From JAFECT01 sp964432415 (GTDB taxonomy: Bacteria > Pseudomonadota > Alphaproteobacteria > Caulobacterales > Caulobacteraceae), in NCBI GenBank assembly GCA_964432415.1, contig CAYSNW010000001.1, forward strand, positions 62,001-126,000: a stretch of DNA of 64,000 nt, given 5' to 3'. The position numbers were made by a program, and so were the translations under genes. A model generated the notes under the pieces. That model saw only the letters and a list, made by a program, of their open reading frames with translations. It searched no databases and was not told the DNA's origin. Shown here piece by piece: positions 17,917 through 29,154 of the stretch; the stretch's first letter is position 1; each line of letters opens with the position of its first letter.

Positions 17917-18710
17917 TCGATTACGAGGCCGAGTACAACAACCGCGCCCGGGTGCCGGAGAGCGGCGAGCTGATGGCGAGCTGGCCGGTCGCGGCGGCCG
18001 CCTGGCGCGAGACCCATCCGCCCCGGGTGCTGTCTTACGGAGAGGGCCCGCGCGAGCGGATCGACCTGTTCGCGCCGGAGGGCTCGGCGCCGGCGCCGAT
18101 GGTCGCCTACATCCACGGCGGCTACTGGCAGGCCACCGATCCCTCGACCTACAGCCATCTGGCGCGGGGGCTGAACCACCACGGGATCGCGCTCGCCATC
18201 CCGGGCTACGACCTCTGTCCGGGGGTGAGCGTCAGCCGCATCGTCGATCAGATGCGCGCGGCCGTCCGCGTCCTGGCCGAGCACAGTGGCGCGCCGCTGG
18301 TCCTGGTCGGGCACTCGGCGGGCGGGCACCTCGCCGCCTGCATGCTGGTGCTGGAGCCGGAGCACGCGCACGCCGCGCTCGCCATCTCCGGCCTGTTCGA
18401 CCTGCCGCCGCTGGTCGCGACCTCGCTCAACCGCGCCGTGGGCCTGGACGAGGCGGAGGCCCGGCGGCTCAGCCCGATGGCCTGGACGCCGCCCGCGGGC
18501 GCCATCCTCGACACCGTGGTCGGCGAGGCGGAAAGCGCCGAATTCCACCGCCAGAGCCGCGAGATGACGGAGCGCTGGGGGGCGGCCGGCGCCCAGACCT
18601 GCTACGGGATCATCCCGGGCGCCAACCACTACACCGCCATCGCGCCGCTGGCCGACCCGCACTCGCCGATGGTCGACCGGCTGCGGACGCTCGTGACCGC
18701 TTTCGGCTGA
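17913..18710 (+). CDS. Alpha/beta hydrolase, kynurenine formamidase-like
   Basis: A 265-residue alpha/beta hydrolase. AYIHGGYWQATDPSTYSHLA carries the HGGYW oxyanion motif typical of animal-type kynurenine formamidases, LVGHSAGGHLAA the nucleophilic Ser, and GANHYTAIAPL the catalytic His. N-formylkynurenine hydrolysis leads through kynurenine to anthranilate, the substrate of the genes upstream, so the product fits the operon. It is coupled by GTGA to the RidA gene and is the last gene before a new promoter. Kynureninase and tryptophan dioxygenase are not in the window, so an arylformamidase or plain esterase role are both open. Confidence 0.75.
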   Translation: MIDYEAEYNNRARVPESGELMASWPVAAAAWRETHPPRVLSYGEGPRERIDLFAPEGSAPAPMVAYIHGGYWQATDPSTYSHLARGLNHHGIALAIPGYDLCPGVSVSRIVDQMRAAVRVLAEHSGAPLVLVGHSAGGHLAACMLVLEPEHAHAALAISGLFDLPPLVATSLNRAVGLDEAEARRLSPMAWTPPAGAILDTVVGEAESAEFHRQSREMTERWGAAGAQTCYGIIPGANHYTAIAPLADPHSPMVDRLRTLVTAFG

Positions 18711-18713
18711 GAC

Positions 18714-18738
18714 GGAACCGCTACGCTTGTCGTGCGTT
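18714..18738 (+). promoter_or_regulatory. EcfG-type promoter of the hybrid histidine kinase
   Basis: GGAAC (18714-18718), 16 bases, CGTT (18735-18738): an exact EcfG consensus in the 77-base gap between the hydrolase and the kinase gene, about 50 bases before its start codon. Confidence 0.8.
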
Positions 18739-18787
18739 GTGTTGTGGCGGGGATGCGTTCGCCGGCGGACGGTGATCGGGGGTCCAA

Positions 18788-21748
<2,961 letters not shown>

Positions 21749-21823
21749 GCGGGTCGCGGGACTGGCGGACCGTCCGCAGCGCCCTATCTTGTCGTCCGAG
21801 CCCTCGCTTGCGGACCCCGGACC

Positions 21824-22255
21824 ATGCGCACACGCATCATGTACCTCGAAGACAAGTCCGATAGCCTGACGGGCCCCTGCAGGATCGGCCGCGTGCGCTT
21901 CTCCAAGACCGGGTCGACCCTCTACTACGCTGGCCGCGCATTCCAGAGCCTGAAGGGGTCGGGCTTCAAGGCCAACTACTTCGACGTGGAGACTGGCGAT
22001 CCGTTCTGGATCTCGGGGCCGCACCGCGACGGCGCCGATGGCCTCTATGGCCGCCTGACCCAACCGGACGACGTCGACGCCGATGTGGCCGAGGCCTATT
22101 GGCGCGATATCCGGGGTTGGGCCGTCGTCCCGGCTGCGTCCGCCGCCCCCAATCCATTCCCCGCGGCAGGCGGGCAAGCGCTGGCGGAATTCGGCCGCAA
22201 GCAGTCGCGCGTGGCGAAGGTCGTGCGGCGGTCCGCCGAAGCCGACGGGGCCTAG
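21824..22255 (+). CDS. Conserved hypothetical protein
   Basis: A 143-residue soluble protein starting MRTRIMYLEDKSDSLTGPCR. The first ~95 residues look like a compact beta-rich domain (IGRVRFSKTGSTLYYAGRAF, GFKANYFDVETGDPFWISGP). The rest is a low-complexity Ala-rich tail ending in basic residues. No catalytic motif or signal peptide is visible. I recognise the sequence style from short alphaproteobacterial hypotheticals but cannot name a function. Its stop overlaps the stop of the convergent acyl-CoA dehydrogenase. Confidence 0.75.
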   Translation: MRTRIMYLEDKSDSLTGPCRIGRVRFSKTGSTLYYAGRAFQSLKGSGFKANYFDVETGDPFWISGPHRDGADGLYGRLTQPDDVDADVAEAYWRDIRGWAVVPAASAAPNPFPAAGGQALAEFGRKQSRVAKVVRRSAEADGA

Positions 22256-23391
22256 TACCCGTTCAACCGCGCCAGCCGGTCGGCGTGGAAGTCCGCGTCG
22301 CCGAACAGTTCCTGGGCGACGCGGGCGCGCTTCATGAACAGGCCGATGTCGAACTCGTCGGTCATGCCCACGCCGCCGTGCAGCTGCACCGCCTCCTGCA
22401 CCGCCAGCGTCGCCACCTGGCCGGCCTTGGCCTTGGCGACGGCGACGATGGCGGCCGCCTGGTCGAAGTCGGCGTCCAAGGTCTGCAGGGATTTCAGCAC
22501 CGCGGCCTTGGCGATCTCGATCTCGGAGAACAGGTGGGCGGCGCGGTGCTGCAGGGCCTGGAACTCGCCGATCTGCCTGCCGAACTGGCGCCGCTCCTTG
22601 AGGTAGGCGACCGTGCGCCCGAAGGCCTCGTCGCCGACACCGGTGATCTCGGCCGCCACCGCCGCGCGCCCGGCGTTGAGCACGCCCTCCAGCAGCGGGA
22701 AGCCGCCATCGACCTCGCCCAGCACCGCGTCGGCGTCGAGCTCGACATTGTCCAGGGTCAGGCGGGCGGCGTTGTGGGCGTCGACCATGACGGTGCGCTC
22801 GACGCTCATCCCCTTCGTCATCGGATCGATCAGGAACAGGGTCAGGCCGCCGGCCTCGCCCGGGGCGCCGGCGGTGCGGGCCGCGACGATCATCAGGCCG
22901 GCGACATGGCCGTCGAGCACGAAGCCCTTGGTCCCGTTCAGCCGAAAGCCGTTGCCGTGGCGTTCGGCCTTGAGCGCCGTCTTCGCCGGATCGTGTTTGC
23001 GGCCCTCGTCGACCGCCAGGGTGGCGATCAATTCGCCGGCCGCGATCTTCGGCAGCCATTCCGCCTTCTGGGCTTCGGCGCCGCCGCGCGCGAGGGCGGT
23101 CGCGGCCACCACCGCGGAGGCGAGGAACGGCGAGGCGGTCAGGTTGCGCCCGATCTCCTCCATCACGATCCCGGCCTCGACGTGGCCGAGCCCCAGGCCG
23201 CCGTGGGCTTCGGGAACCAGGATCCCGGTGAAGCCCATCTCGGCGAAGGCCTTCCACAGGTCCTTCGAGTAGCCGTCCGGATCGTGGCTGTCGCGCAGGC
23301 GCCGCAGCGCCGCCACCGGCGCCTGTTCGGCCAGGAAGCTCTTCGCGCTGTCGCGAAGCAGGGTCTGTTCGTCGTTGAGAACGAGCGGCAT
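22252..23391 (-). CDS. Acyl-CoA dehydrogenase family protein, small/non-canonical subunit
   Basis: A 379-residue acyl-CoA dehydrogenase-fold protein: VPEAHGGLGLGHVEAGIVME in the N-terminal helical domain, KGFVLDGHVAGLMIVAARTA in the beta domain, and LHGGVGMTDEFDIGLFMKRA at the C-terminus. The usual catalytic Glu motif (EGxxE/Q) seen in the neighbouring gene is missing, and the sequence ends shortly after. Pairs of one complete and one reduced subunit are typical of heteromeric dehydrogenases (pimeloyl-CoA and steroid side-chain types). The gene starts 36 bases after the larger partner on the same strand, which supports such a complex. Substrate unknown. Confidence 0.85.
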   Translation of the reverse strand: MPLVLNDEQTLLRDSAKSFLAEQAPVAALRRLRDSHDPDGYSKDLWKAFAEMGFTGILVPEAHGGLGLGHVEAGIVMEEIGRNLTASPFLASAVVAATALARGGAEAQKAEWLPKIAAGELIATLAVDEGRKHDPAKTALKAERHGNGFRLNGTKGFVLDGHVAGLMIVAARTAGAPGEAGGLTLFLIDPMTKGMSVERTVMVDAHNAARLTLDNVELDADAVLGEVDGGFPLLEGVLNAGRAAVAAEITGVGDEAFGRTVAYLKERRQFGRQIGEFQALQHRAAHLFSEIEIAKAAVLKSLQTLDADFDQAAAIVAVAKAKAGQVATLAVQEAVQLHGGVGMTDEFDIGLFMKRARVAQELFGDADFHADRLARLNGY

Positions 23392-23427
23392 CTTGGTTTT
23401 GTCCGTGCCAGAATCAGGATTGCAGGG

Positions 23428-24594
23428 TCAGGCGCCGGGCAGGTTCAGCAGCCGCTTGGCGATGATGTTGAGCTGCACCTCATCGGTGCCGCCTTCGATG
23501 GAGTTGGCCTTGGTCCGAAGCCAGGTCCGCGCGGCCTGGCCCTCGTTGGAGCGCTCGCCTTCCCATTCCAGGGCGTCGGCGCCGCCGGCGGACATCAGCA
23601 GCTCGAAGCGGCGCTTGTTCAGCTGGGCGCCGTAGTACTTGAGCACCGAGGACAGAGCCGGATGGGCCTGGCCGGCCTTGGCCATGTCGCCGGTCCGCTC
23701 GATGGCCAGCCGAAACGCCATGGCGTCGACGTCGAAACGGGCCATGTCGCCGCGCAGGATCGGGCCCGTCCCGTCTTCTCCCGCCAGGCGCGCGGCCATG
23801 CGCCCGATCGAGCCCATGTCCATGCCCATGTTGGAGATCATCTCCCGCTCATGGGTGAGCAGGTGCTTGGCCACGTCCCAGCCCTTGTTCAGCTCGCCCA
23901 CCACCCGGTCCTTGGGCACCTCGACATTGTCGAAGAAGGTCTCGCAGAAGGGCGACTTGCCCGAGATCAAGGTGATCGGCCGGGTCGAGACGCCGGGGCT
24001 TTCCATGTCGAACAGGATGAAGCTGATGCCCTCGTGCTTCTTCGCGTTCGGGTCGGTCCGGACCAGGCAGAAGATCCAGTCGGCCTTGTCGGCGTAGGAG
24101 GTCCAGACCTTCTGGCCGTTGACCAGGAAGTGGTCGCCCTTGTCTTCGGCTTTCGTCTGCAGCGAGGCCAGGTCCGAGCCCGAGCCCGGCTCGGAATAGC
24201 CCTGGCACCAGCGGATCTCGCCGCGCACGATGGGGGGCAGATACTCCTGCTTCTGCGCCTCGGTCCCGTAGCGCAGCAGGGCCGGGCCCAGCATCCAGAT
24301 GCCGAAGCTGTCCAGCGGCGAGCGGGCGCCGATCTTGCGCATCTCGTCGCGCAGCACCTTGGCCTCTTCGCGGGAGAGACCGCCGCCCCCGTACTGGGTC
24401 GGCCACTCCGGCACGGTCCAGCCCCTGGCCGCCATGCGCTCCATCCAGAGCTTCTGGGCCGGCGACTTGAACACCGCCTTGCGCCCGCCCCAGCAGCGGT
24501 CGTCGTCGTCCTTCAGGGGAAGGCGCATCTCCGGCGGGCAGTTGGCCTCGAGCCAGGCGCGGGCCTCCGCGCGGAAGCTGTCGAGATCGGCCAT
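23428..24594 (-). CDS. Acyl-CoA dehydrogenase, large/catalytic subunit
   Basis: A 388-residue acyl-CoA dehydrogenase starting MADLDSFRAEARAWLEANCP. It has CQGYSEPGSGSDLASLQTKA, VNGQKVWTSYADKADWIFCL, and near the end NSIEGGTDEVQLNIIAKRLL with the catalytic-base Glu close to residue 367. This form resembles the large subunit of pimeloyl-CoA-type or FadE-type heteromeric enzymes. It lies 11 bases after the quinone oxidoreductase gene and 36 bases before the smaller dehydrogenase, so all belong to one minus-strand operon starting at 26846. The ATG at 24594 gives the conserved family start; the frame is open further upstream only as an overlap with the next gene. Confidence 0.9.
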   Translation of the reverse strand: MADLDSFRAEARAWLEANCPPEMRLPLKDDDDRCWGGRKAVFKSPAQKLWMERMAARGWTVPEWPTQYGGGGLSREEAKVLRDEMRKIGARSPLDSFGIWMLGPALLRYGTEAQKQEYLPPIVRGEIRWCQGYSEPGSGSDLASLQTKAEDKGDHFLVNGQKVWTSYADKADWIFCLVRTDPNAKKHEGISFILFDMESPGVSTRPITLISGKSPFCETFFDNVEVPKDRVVGELNKGWDVAKHLLTHEREMISNMGMDMGSIGRMAARLAGEDGTGPILRGDMARFDVDAMAFRLAIERTGDMAKAGQAHPALSSVLKYYGAQLNKRRFELLMSAGGADALEWEGERSNEGQAARTWLRTKANSIEGGTDEVQLNIIAKRLLNLPGA

Positions 24595-24605
24595 GGGTCG
24601 TCTCC

Positions 24606-25601
24606 TCAGAGGGTCACTACGATCTTGCCGCGGGCCTGGCGTGTGGCGAGGCGGCTGATCGCCTCGCCGCCCTGCGCCAACGGGAAGCGCTCGGAAATCT
24701 CCGGCCGGATCACGCCCTCGCGGTACATCTTCAGCAGCTCGACCGTGTTGGCCCCATTGGCCTTCGGATCGCGCGCGGCGAAGGCGCCCCAGAACACGCC
24801 GACGATCTGGCAGGACTTCAAGAGCGTCAGGTTCAGCGGCAGCTTCGGGATGCCGGCCGGGAAGCCGACCACCAGCAGCCGTCCCTCCCAGGCGATGGCC
24901 CGGAGCGAGGCTTCCGTATAGTCGCCGCCGACCGGGTCGTAGATCACGTCCGCGCCGTTCGGTCCGCAGGCGGTCTTGAACTGTTCTGCCAGCGCCTTCT
25001 GGCCGTCGCGGTCGAAGGGCCCTTGCGGATAGATCACCCCGCCGTCGGCGCCGTGAGCCATGGCCATCTCGAGCTTCTCGGGCGAGGAGACGGCGGCCAC
25101 CACCTTGGCCCCCATGGCCTTGCCCAGCTCCACCGCCGCCAGGCCCACGCCCCCGGCGGCGCCCAGCACCAGCAGGGTCTCCCCGGCCTTCAGCTTCGCC
25201 CGGTCCTTCAACGCATGGATCGAGGTGCCGTAGGTCATCAGGAAGGCGGCGGCGACGTCGAAGTCCATGTCGTCCGGGATCGGGATGCAGCGCGATGCGT
25301 CGATCGCCAGCTTCTCGGCCATGCCGCCCCAGCCGGGAAAGGCCAGCACCCGGTCGCCCGGCTTCACGGCGGTGACGCCGTCGCCCACCGCCTCGACCAC
25401 GCCGGAGATCTCGCCGCCCGGCGCGAAGGGCCGCTGCGGCTTGAACTGGTACTTGTCCTCGATGATCAGCACGTCGGGGAAGTTGACCCCGCAGGCCTTC
25501 ACCGCGATCAGGGCCTCGCCTTTCATCGGACGGGGTTCGTCGATCTCCTGCAGCGACAGGGTCTCGGGACCGCCCACGGCGGTCGACAGCAGCGCCTTCA
25601 T
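24606..25601 (-). CDS. NADPH:quinone oxidoreductase family protein (MDR superfamily)
   Basis: A 331-residue medium-chain dehydrogenase/reductase without the zinc ligands of alcohol dehydrogenases: GVNFPDVLIIEDKYQFKPQR, a GEISGVVEAVGDGV loop, and the cofactor motif VLGAAGGVGLAAVELGKAMG near residue 150. Family members reduce quinones or the C=C bond of enoyl thioesters and enones with NADPH. Set between acyl-CoA dehydrogenase genes (3-base gap upstream, 11-base gap downstream), it probably handles an unsaturated or keto intermediate of the same pathway. Confidence 0.85.
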   Translation of the reverse strand: MKALLSTAVGGPETLSLQEIDEPRPMKGEALIAVKACGVNFPDVLIIEDKYQFKPQRPFAPGGEISGVVEAVGDGVTAVKPGDRVLAFPGWGGMAEKLAIDASRCIPIPDDMDFDVAAAFLMTYGTSIHALKDRAKLKAGETLLVLGAAGGVGLAAVELGKAMGAKVVAAVSSPEKLEMAMAHGADGGVIYPQGPFDRDGQKALAEQFKTACGPNGADVIYDPVGGDYTEASLRAIAWEGRLLVVGFPAGIPKLPLNLTLLKSCQIVGVFWGAFAARDPKANGANTVELLKMYREGVIRPEISERFPLAQGGEAISRLATRQARGKIVVTL

Positions 25602-25604
25602 GGT

Positions 25605-26846
25605 TCAGGCCTTCGCGGTCGGGTAGCGGGCGAATTCCATGCGCGCGATGGCGCGGTTGTGCACCTCGTCCGGCCCGTCGGCGAAACGCAGGGTACGGAT
25701 GCCGGCATAGGCCTTGGCCAGGCCGAAGTCGTCTGAGACCCCCGCCCCGCCGTGGGCCTGGATGGCGTCGTCCAGCACCTTCAGCGCCATGCGCGGCGCC
25801 GCCACCTTGATCATGGCGATTTCCAGCTGGGCCGCCTTGTTGCCGGCCTTGTCCATCATGTCGGCGGCCTTCAGGCACAGCAGCCGGTTCATCTCGATGT
25901 CGATGCGGGCCTCGGCGATGCGCTGCTCCCAGACCGAATGGGCGGCGATGGGCTTGCCGAAGGCGACGCGGGTCTGCAGCCGCCGGGCCATGGCCTCGAT
26001 GGCCTCTTCCGCCGTGCCGATGGTGCGCATGCAGTGGTGGATGCGGCCCGGCCCCAGCCGTCCCTGGGCGATCTCGAAGCCCCGGCCTTCGCCGAGCAGC
26101 AGGTTCGCGGCCGGCACCCGGACGTTGTCCAGGATCACCTCGGCGTGGCCATGGGGCGCGTCGTCGTAGCCGAACACGGTGAGCATGCGCACGACCTTCA
26201 CCCCGGGCGCGTCCATCGGCACCAGGATCTGCGACTGCTGGGCGTGGCGCGGGCCGTCAGGATCGGTCTTGCCCATGACGATGGCCACCGCGCAGCGCGG
26301 ATCGCCCACGCCCGAAGACCACCACTTGCGCCCGTTGACGATGTAGTCGTCGCCGTCGCGGGTGATCGAGGTTTCGATGTTGGTGGCGTCGGAGGAGGCC
26401 ACCGCCGGCTCGGTCATCAGGAAGGCCGAGCGGATCTCGCCGTTCATCAGCGGGGTGAGCCAGCGCGCCTTCTGCTCGGGCGTGCCGTAGTAGTGGAACA
26501 CCTCCATGTTGCCGGTGTCCGGCGCGGAGCAGTTGAACACCTCCGAGGCCCACTCGATGCGCCCCATCTCCTCGGCGCAGACCGCGTATTCCAGGTTTGT
26601 CAGGCCGGCGCCCCGGAATTCCCCATCGTCGTGCGCCTGCGACGGCGGCATGAACAGGTTCCACAGCCCCTCGGCGCGGGCCTTGGGCTTCAACGTCTCG
26701 ATGATCGCCGGGACCTGCCAGCGGTCGGCCCCGAAGGCCGCCATCTGAGCCTTGTAGGTCGCGCGGTTGGGGACGATGTGGGTCTGCATGAAGGCGCGCA
26801 CGCGGTCGCGCCAATGGCGCTGGCGGTCGGTGAGGTCGAAATCCAT
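25605..26846 (-). CDS. Acyl-CoA dehydrogenase (long form)
   Basis: A 413-residue acyl-CoA dehydrogenase starting MDFDLTDRQRHWRDRVRAFM. Motifs: FLMTEPAVASSDATNIETSI, NGRKWWSSGVGDPRCAVAIV, and the C-terminal QAHGGAGVSDDFGLAKAYAG ending in RTLRFADGPDEVHNRAIARM, where the Glu/Asp-containing DGPDEVH replaces EGGTxxQ. This is the bacterial ACAD10/11-like form used on branched or hydroxylated acyl groups. It is the first gene of the four-gene minus-strand operon, with 79 bases of upstream sequence before the next gene. Confidence 0.88.
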   Translation of the reverse strand: MDFDLTDRQRHWRDRVRAFMQTHIVPNRATYKAQMAAFGADRWQVPAIIETLKPKARAEGLWNLFMPPSQAHDDGEFRGAGLTNLEYAVCAEEMGRIEWASEVFNCSAPDTGNMEVFHYYGTPEQKARWLTPLMNGEIRSAFLMTEPAVASSDATNIETSITRDGDDYIVNGRKWWSSGVGDPRCAVAIVMGKTDPDGPRHAQQSQILVPMDAPGVKVVRMLTVFGYDDAPHGHAEVILDNVRVPAANLLLGEGRGFEIAQGRLGPGRIHHCMRTIGTAEEAIEAMARRLQTRVAFGKPIAAHSVWEQRIAEARIDIEMNRLLCLKAADMMDKAGNKAAQLEIAMIKVAAPRMALKVLDDAIQAHGGAGVSDDFGLAKAYAGIRTLRFADGPDEVHNRAIARMEFARYPTAKA

Positions 26847-26925
26847 GGCCGGGCTCGCTTCGGGGGTGAGGCGTAAAGCGTTAGCAGGCGGCGCGAGTGA
26901 TTACAAAACGCTGTTCACTTGAGCC

Positions 26926-28170
26926 TCAACCGAACCGTCGCACGTCGAACATCCTGAGCCTTTCCGGCCGCTCGCCGCCTTCCGCCAGTTCCAGCACCGC
27001 CTCGGCGGTGGCGGCGGCCAGGGTCGCGCCGATGTGCTGGTGGCCGAAGGCGTAGAGCACCCGTGGCGACAGGGCGCCGATGGCCGGCAGGAAATCGGGC
27101 AGGGTCGGGCGGCAGCCCATCCATTCCACGCCCTCGCCTGAGACCGGGGCGCCCAGCTCGCGCACCTGACGGCGCAGCGAGGCCCACTTGCGCGGGTCCG
27201 GCGGCGCGTCGGGGCGGCCGATCTCGGTGAAGCTGGTGGCCCGGGCGCCGGAGGTGAAGCAGGTCAGGTAGATGAAGCGGTCGGCGAACAGGATCGGGGC
27301 TTGGTCGGTCGGCCAGGCGTGATCGGAGAACTGCAGGTGATAGCCGCGCTCCGCCACCAACGGCGCCCGGGCGCCGAGGTCGCGCATCAGGGGAGCGGAG
27401 CGGGCGCCCGCGGCGACCAGCACCCGCTCTGCTTCGAGCTTGTTCCCGTCCTCCAGCTCCGCCGTGACACGCCGGCCCTCCTGAGCAAGGCGCCGCACCT
27501 TGCCGATGACCACTTGCCCGCCCGCCGCCGCGAAGCCGGCCCACAGCGCCCGCACCGTCTCACCCGGATCGGCCAGCTTGGCGGTGTTCTCGAACCAGGC
27601 GCCGCCGGCCGGGCGTCCGGCGAAGCGTTCGCGCAGGGTGTCGAGCTCCTCGGCCGTCGTGGGGCGCATGCGCGCCGTTCCGAGATCGGCGCCGGCCAGC
27701 TCGGCCAGGCCGCGGCGGGCGGTCTCGGGCGTCTCCCACAGGTGGAAATAGCCGACGTCCTGCACCAGCTCGGGTCGCCCGATGTCGGCGGCCAGCGCAT
27801 GCCAGGTCGGCACGGCGCGAGCCAATAGGCCACCCAGGGCGGCGGTCCCGGCGCGGAACCGCGAGGGCCGGCAGGCCGCGAGATAACGCAGGGCCCAGGG
27901 GCCCCACAGGCCCAGGTCCGAGGCCCGGAAGTCCAGCGGCCCGCCGAAGCCGAACAGGCGCCCGGGCGCGCTCTTGACCTGGTTCCAGGAGGCCAGGGGT
28001 TCGGCCGCCTCGATCACGATATGGCCGGCGTTGCCGAAGGAGGCGCGTCCGCGCTCATCGCCCGGATCGACCAGGGTGACCCGGGCGCCCGCCTGCTGCA
28101 GGCGCACCGCCGCCGCGGCGCCGATCAGCCCGCCGCCGATCACCAGGATGGTCTGGCCGTTCAAACTCAC
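26926..28170 (-). CDS. FAD-dependent D-amino acid dehydrogenase, probable D-hydroxyproline dehydrogenase
   Basis: A 414-residue DadA-type flavoprotein: ILVIGGGLIGAAAAVRLQQA forms the FAD-binding beta-alpha-beta unit, and WMGCRPTLPDFLPAIGAL is the conserved C-terminal FAD/substrate motif. In the hydroxyproline pathway such an enzyme oxidises cis-4-hydroxy-D-proline to 1-pyrroline-4-hydroxy-2-carboxylate. The gene is divergent from the deaminase and epimerase genes across an ATCGTATACGAT operator, which fits this role. I chose the GTG at 28170 because GGAG lies 6 bases upstream; the frame stays open to a GTG at 28188 that lacks a ribosome-binding site. Confidence 0.85.
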   Translation of the reverse strand: MSLNGQTILVIGGGLIGAAAAVRLQQAGARVTLVDPGDERGRASFGNAGHIVIEAAEPLASWNQVKSAPGRLFGFGGPLDFRASDLGLWGPWALRYLAACRPSRFRAGTAALGGLLARAVPTWHALAADIGRPELVQDVGYFHLWETPETARRGLAELAGADLGTARMRPTTAEELDTLRERFAGRPAGGAWFENTAKLADPGETVRALWAGFAAAGGQVVIGKVRRLAQEGRRVTAELEDGNKLEAERVLVAAGARSAPLMRDLGARAPLVAERGYHLQFSDHAWPTDQAPILFADRFIYLTCFTSGARATSFTEIGRPDAPPDPRKWASLRRQVRELGAPVSGEGVEWMGCRPTLPDFLPAIGALSPRVLYAFGHQHIGATLAAATAEAVLELAEGGERPERLRMFDVRRFG

Positions 28171-28198
28171 GTTCCGCTCCGCTTGCACTGCGCGTCAG

Positions 28199-28210
28199 AT
28201 CGTATACGAT
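28199..28210. promoter_or_regulatory. Palindromic GntR-type operator between the divergent hydroxyproline genes
   Basis: ATCGTATACGAT is a perfect 12-base palindrome with a GTATAC core, the kind of site bound by FCD-subfamily GntR regulators. It lies midway between the two divergent starts (28 bases from 28170, 32 bases from 28243), so one bound dimer could control both directions. The GntR gene at 30174 is the likely binder. Confidence 0.65.
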
Positions 28211-28242
28211 TTCCCACAGCCTTTGAAAGACAGGATGCGGCC

Positions 28243-29154
28243 ATGGCGACGATCGATTGGGCGGGCGTGTTCCCCGCCGCCACCACCCAGTTCCGGCCCG
28301 ACCTGACGGTGGACCTGCAGGCGACCCAGGGCGTGCTGGACGCCCTCATCCGCGACGGGGCCCACGGCCTGATCGTCATGGGCACCTGCGGCGAGAACAA
28401 CTCGCTGGAGCCCGACGAGAAGCGCCAGGTGCTGGCCGCCGCGGTCGAGGTGGTGGCCGGGCGCGTGCCGGTGGTGGTCGGGACCTCGGAGCTGACCACG
28501 CCGCGGGCGGTCGCCTTCGCGCGCGACGCCGAGCGGCTCGGCGCGGACGGTCTGATGCTGCTGCCGGCCATGGTCTATGTGCCCAGGGAGGAGGAGCTGG
28601 TCGCCCACTTCCGCCTGGTGGCCGAAGCGACCGGCCTGCCGATCATGCTCTACAACAACCCGCCGGCCTATCGCGTCAACATCGGCGTGGGGGCCCTGAC
28701 CCAGCTTTCCGCCCAGGCCAATATCGTGGCGGTCAAGGAGTCGGCGCCCGACCCGCGCCGTTTCACCGATCTGATCAATGCCTTCGGCGATCGCTACACC
28801 CTGTTCGCGGGGCTCGACGACGTGGCGCTGGAGGGGCTGCTGATGGGCGCCGCCGGCTGGATCTCGGGCCTGACCAGCGCCTTCCCGCGTGAATCGATCG
28901 CGCTGTGGGACGCCTTCAAGCGCGGCGATCTCGACACCGCGCGCGCCATCTACCGCTGGTTCATGCCGCTGCTGCACCTCGACGCCGAGCACGACCTGGT
29001 GCAGTCGATCAAGCTGGCCGAGCAGGTGATGGGCCGGGGCTCCGAGCGGGTGCGCCCGCCGCGCTGGACGCTCACCGGCGCGCGGCGCGCCGAGGTCATC
29101 GCCATGGTTGAAAAGGCCGCCGCCACCCGGCCCGCCCTGCCGGTCGCCGCGTGA
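28243..29154 (+). CDS. DHDPS-family enzyme, probable 1-pyrroline-4-hydroxy-2-carboxylate deaminase
   Basis: A 303-residue class I aldolase-fold protein of the dihydrodipicolinate synthase/N-acetylneuraminate lyase family. Schiff-base Lys165 lies in IVAVKESAPD, Tyr137 in LYNNPPAY, and the substrate loop is GTCGENNSL. Between an epimerase of the proline racemase family and a D-amino acid dehydrogenase, its role is most likely the deaminase that turns pyrroline-4-hydroxy-2-carboxylate into 2-oxoglutarate semialdehyde and ammonia. ATG at 28243 is the only start after the operator; GTGA coupling to the epimerase. Confidence 0.87.
   Translation: MATIDWAGVFPAATTQFRPDLTVDLQATQGVLDALIRDGAHGLIVMGTCGENNSLEPDEKRQVLAAAVEVVAGRVPVVVGTSELTTPRAVAFARDAERLGADGLMLLPAMVYVPREEELVAHFRLVAEATGLPIMLYNNPPAYRVNIGVGALTQLSAQANIVAVKESAPDPRRFTDLINAFGDRYTLFAGLDDVALEGLLMGAAGWISGLTSAFPRESIALWDAFKRGDLDTARAIYRWFMPLLHLDAEHDLVQSIKLAEQVMGRGSERVRPPRWTLTGARRAEVIAMVEKAAATRPALPVAA

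Noticed and set aside
26847..26925. AACGCT/AGCGTT repeats upstream of the acyl-CoA dehydrogenase operon
   Set aside because: Half-sites of six bases, 22 bases apart, with no second copy elsewhere; too weak to call an operator.
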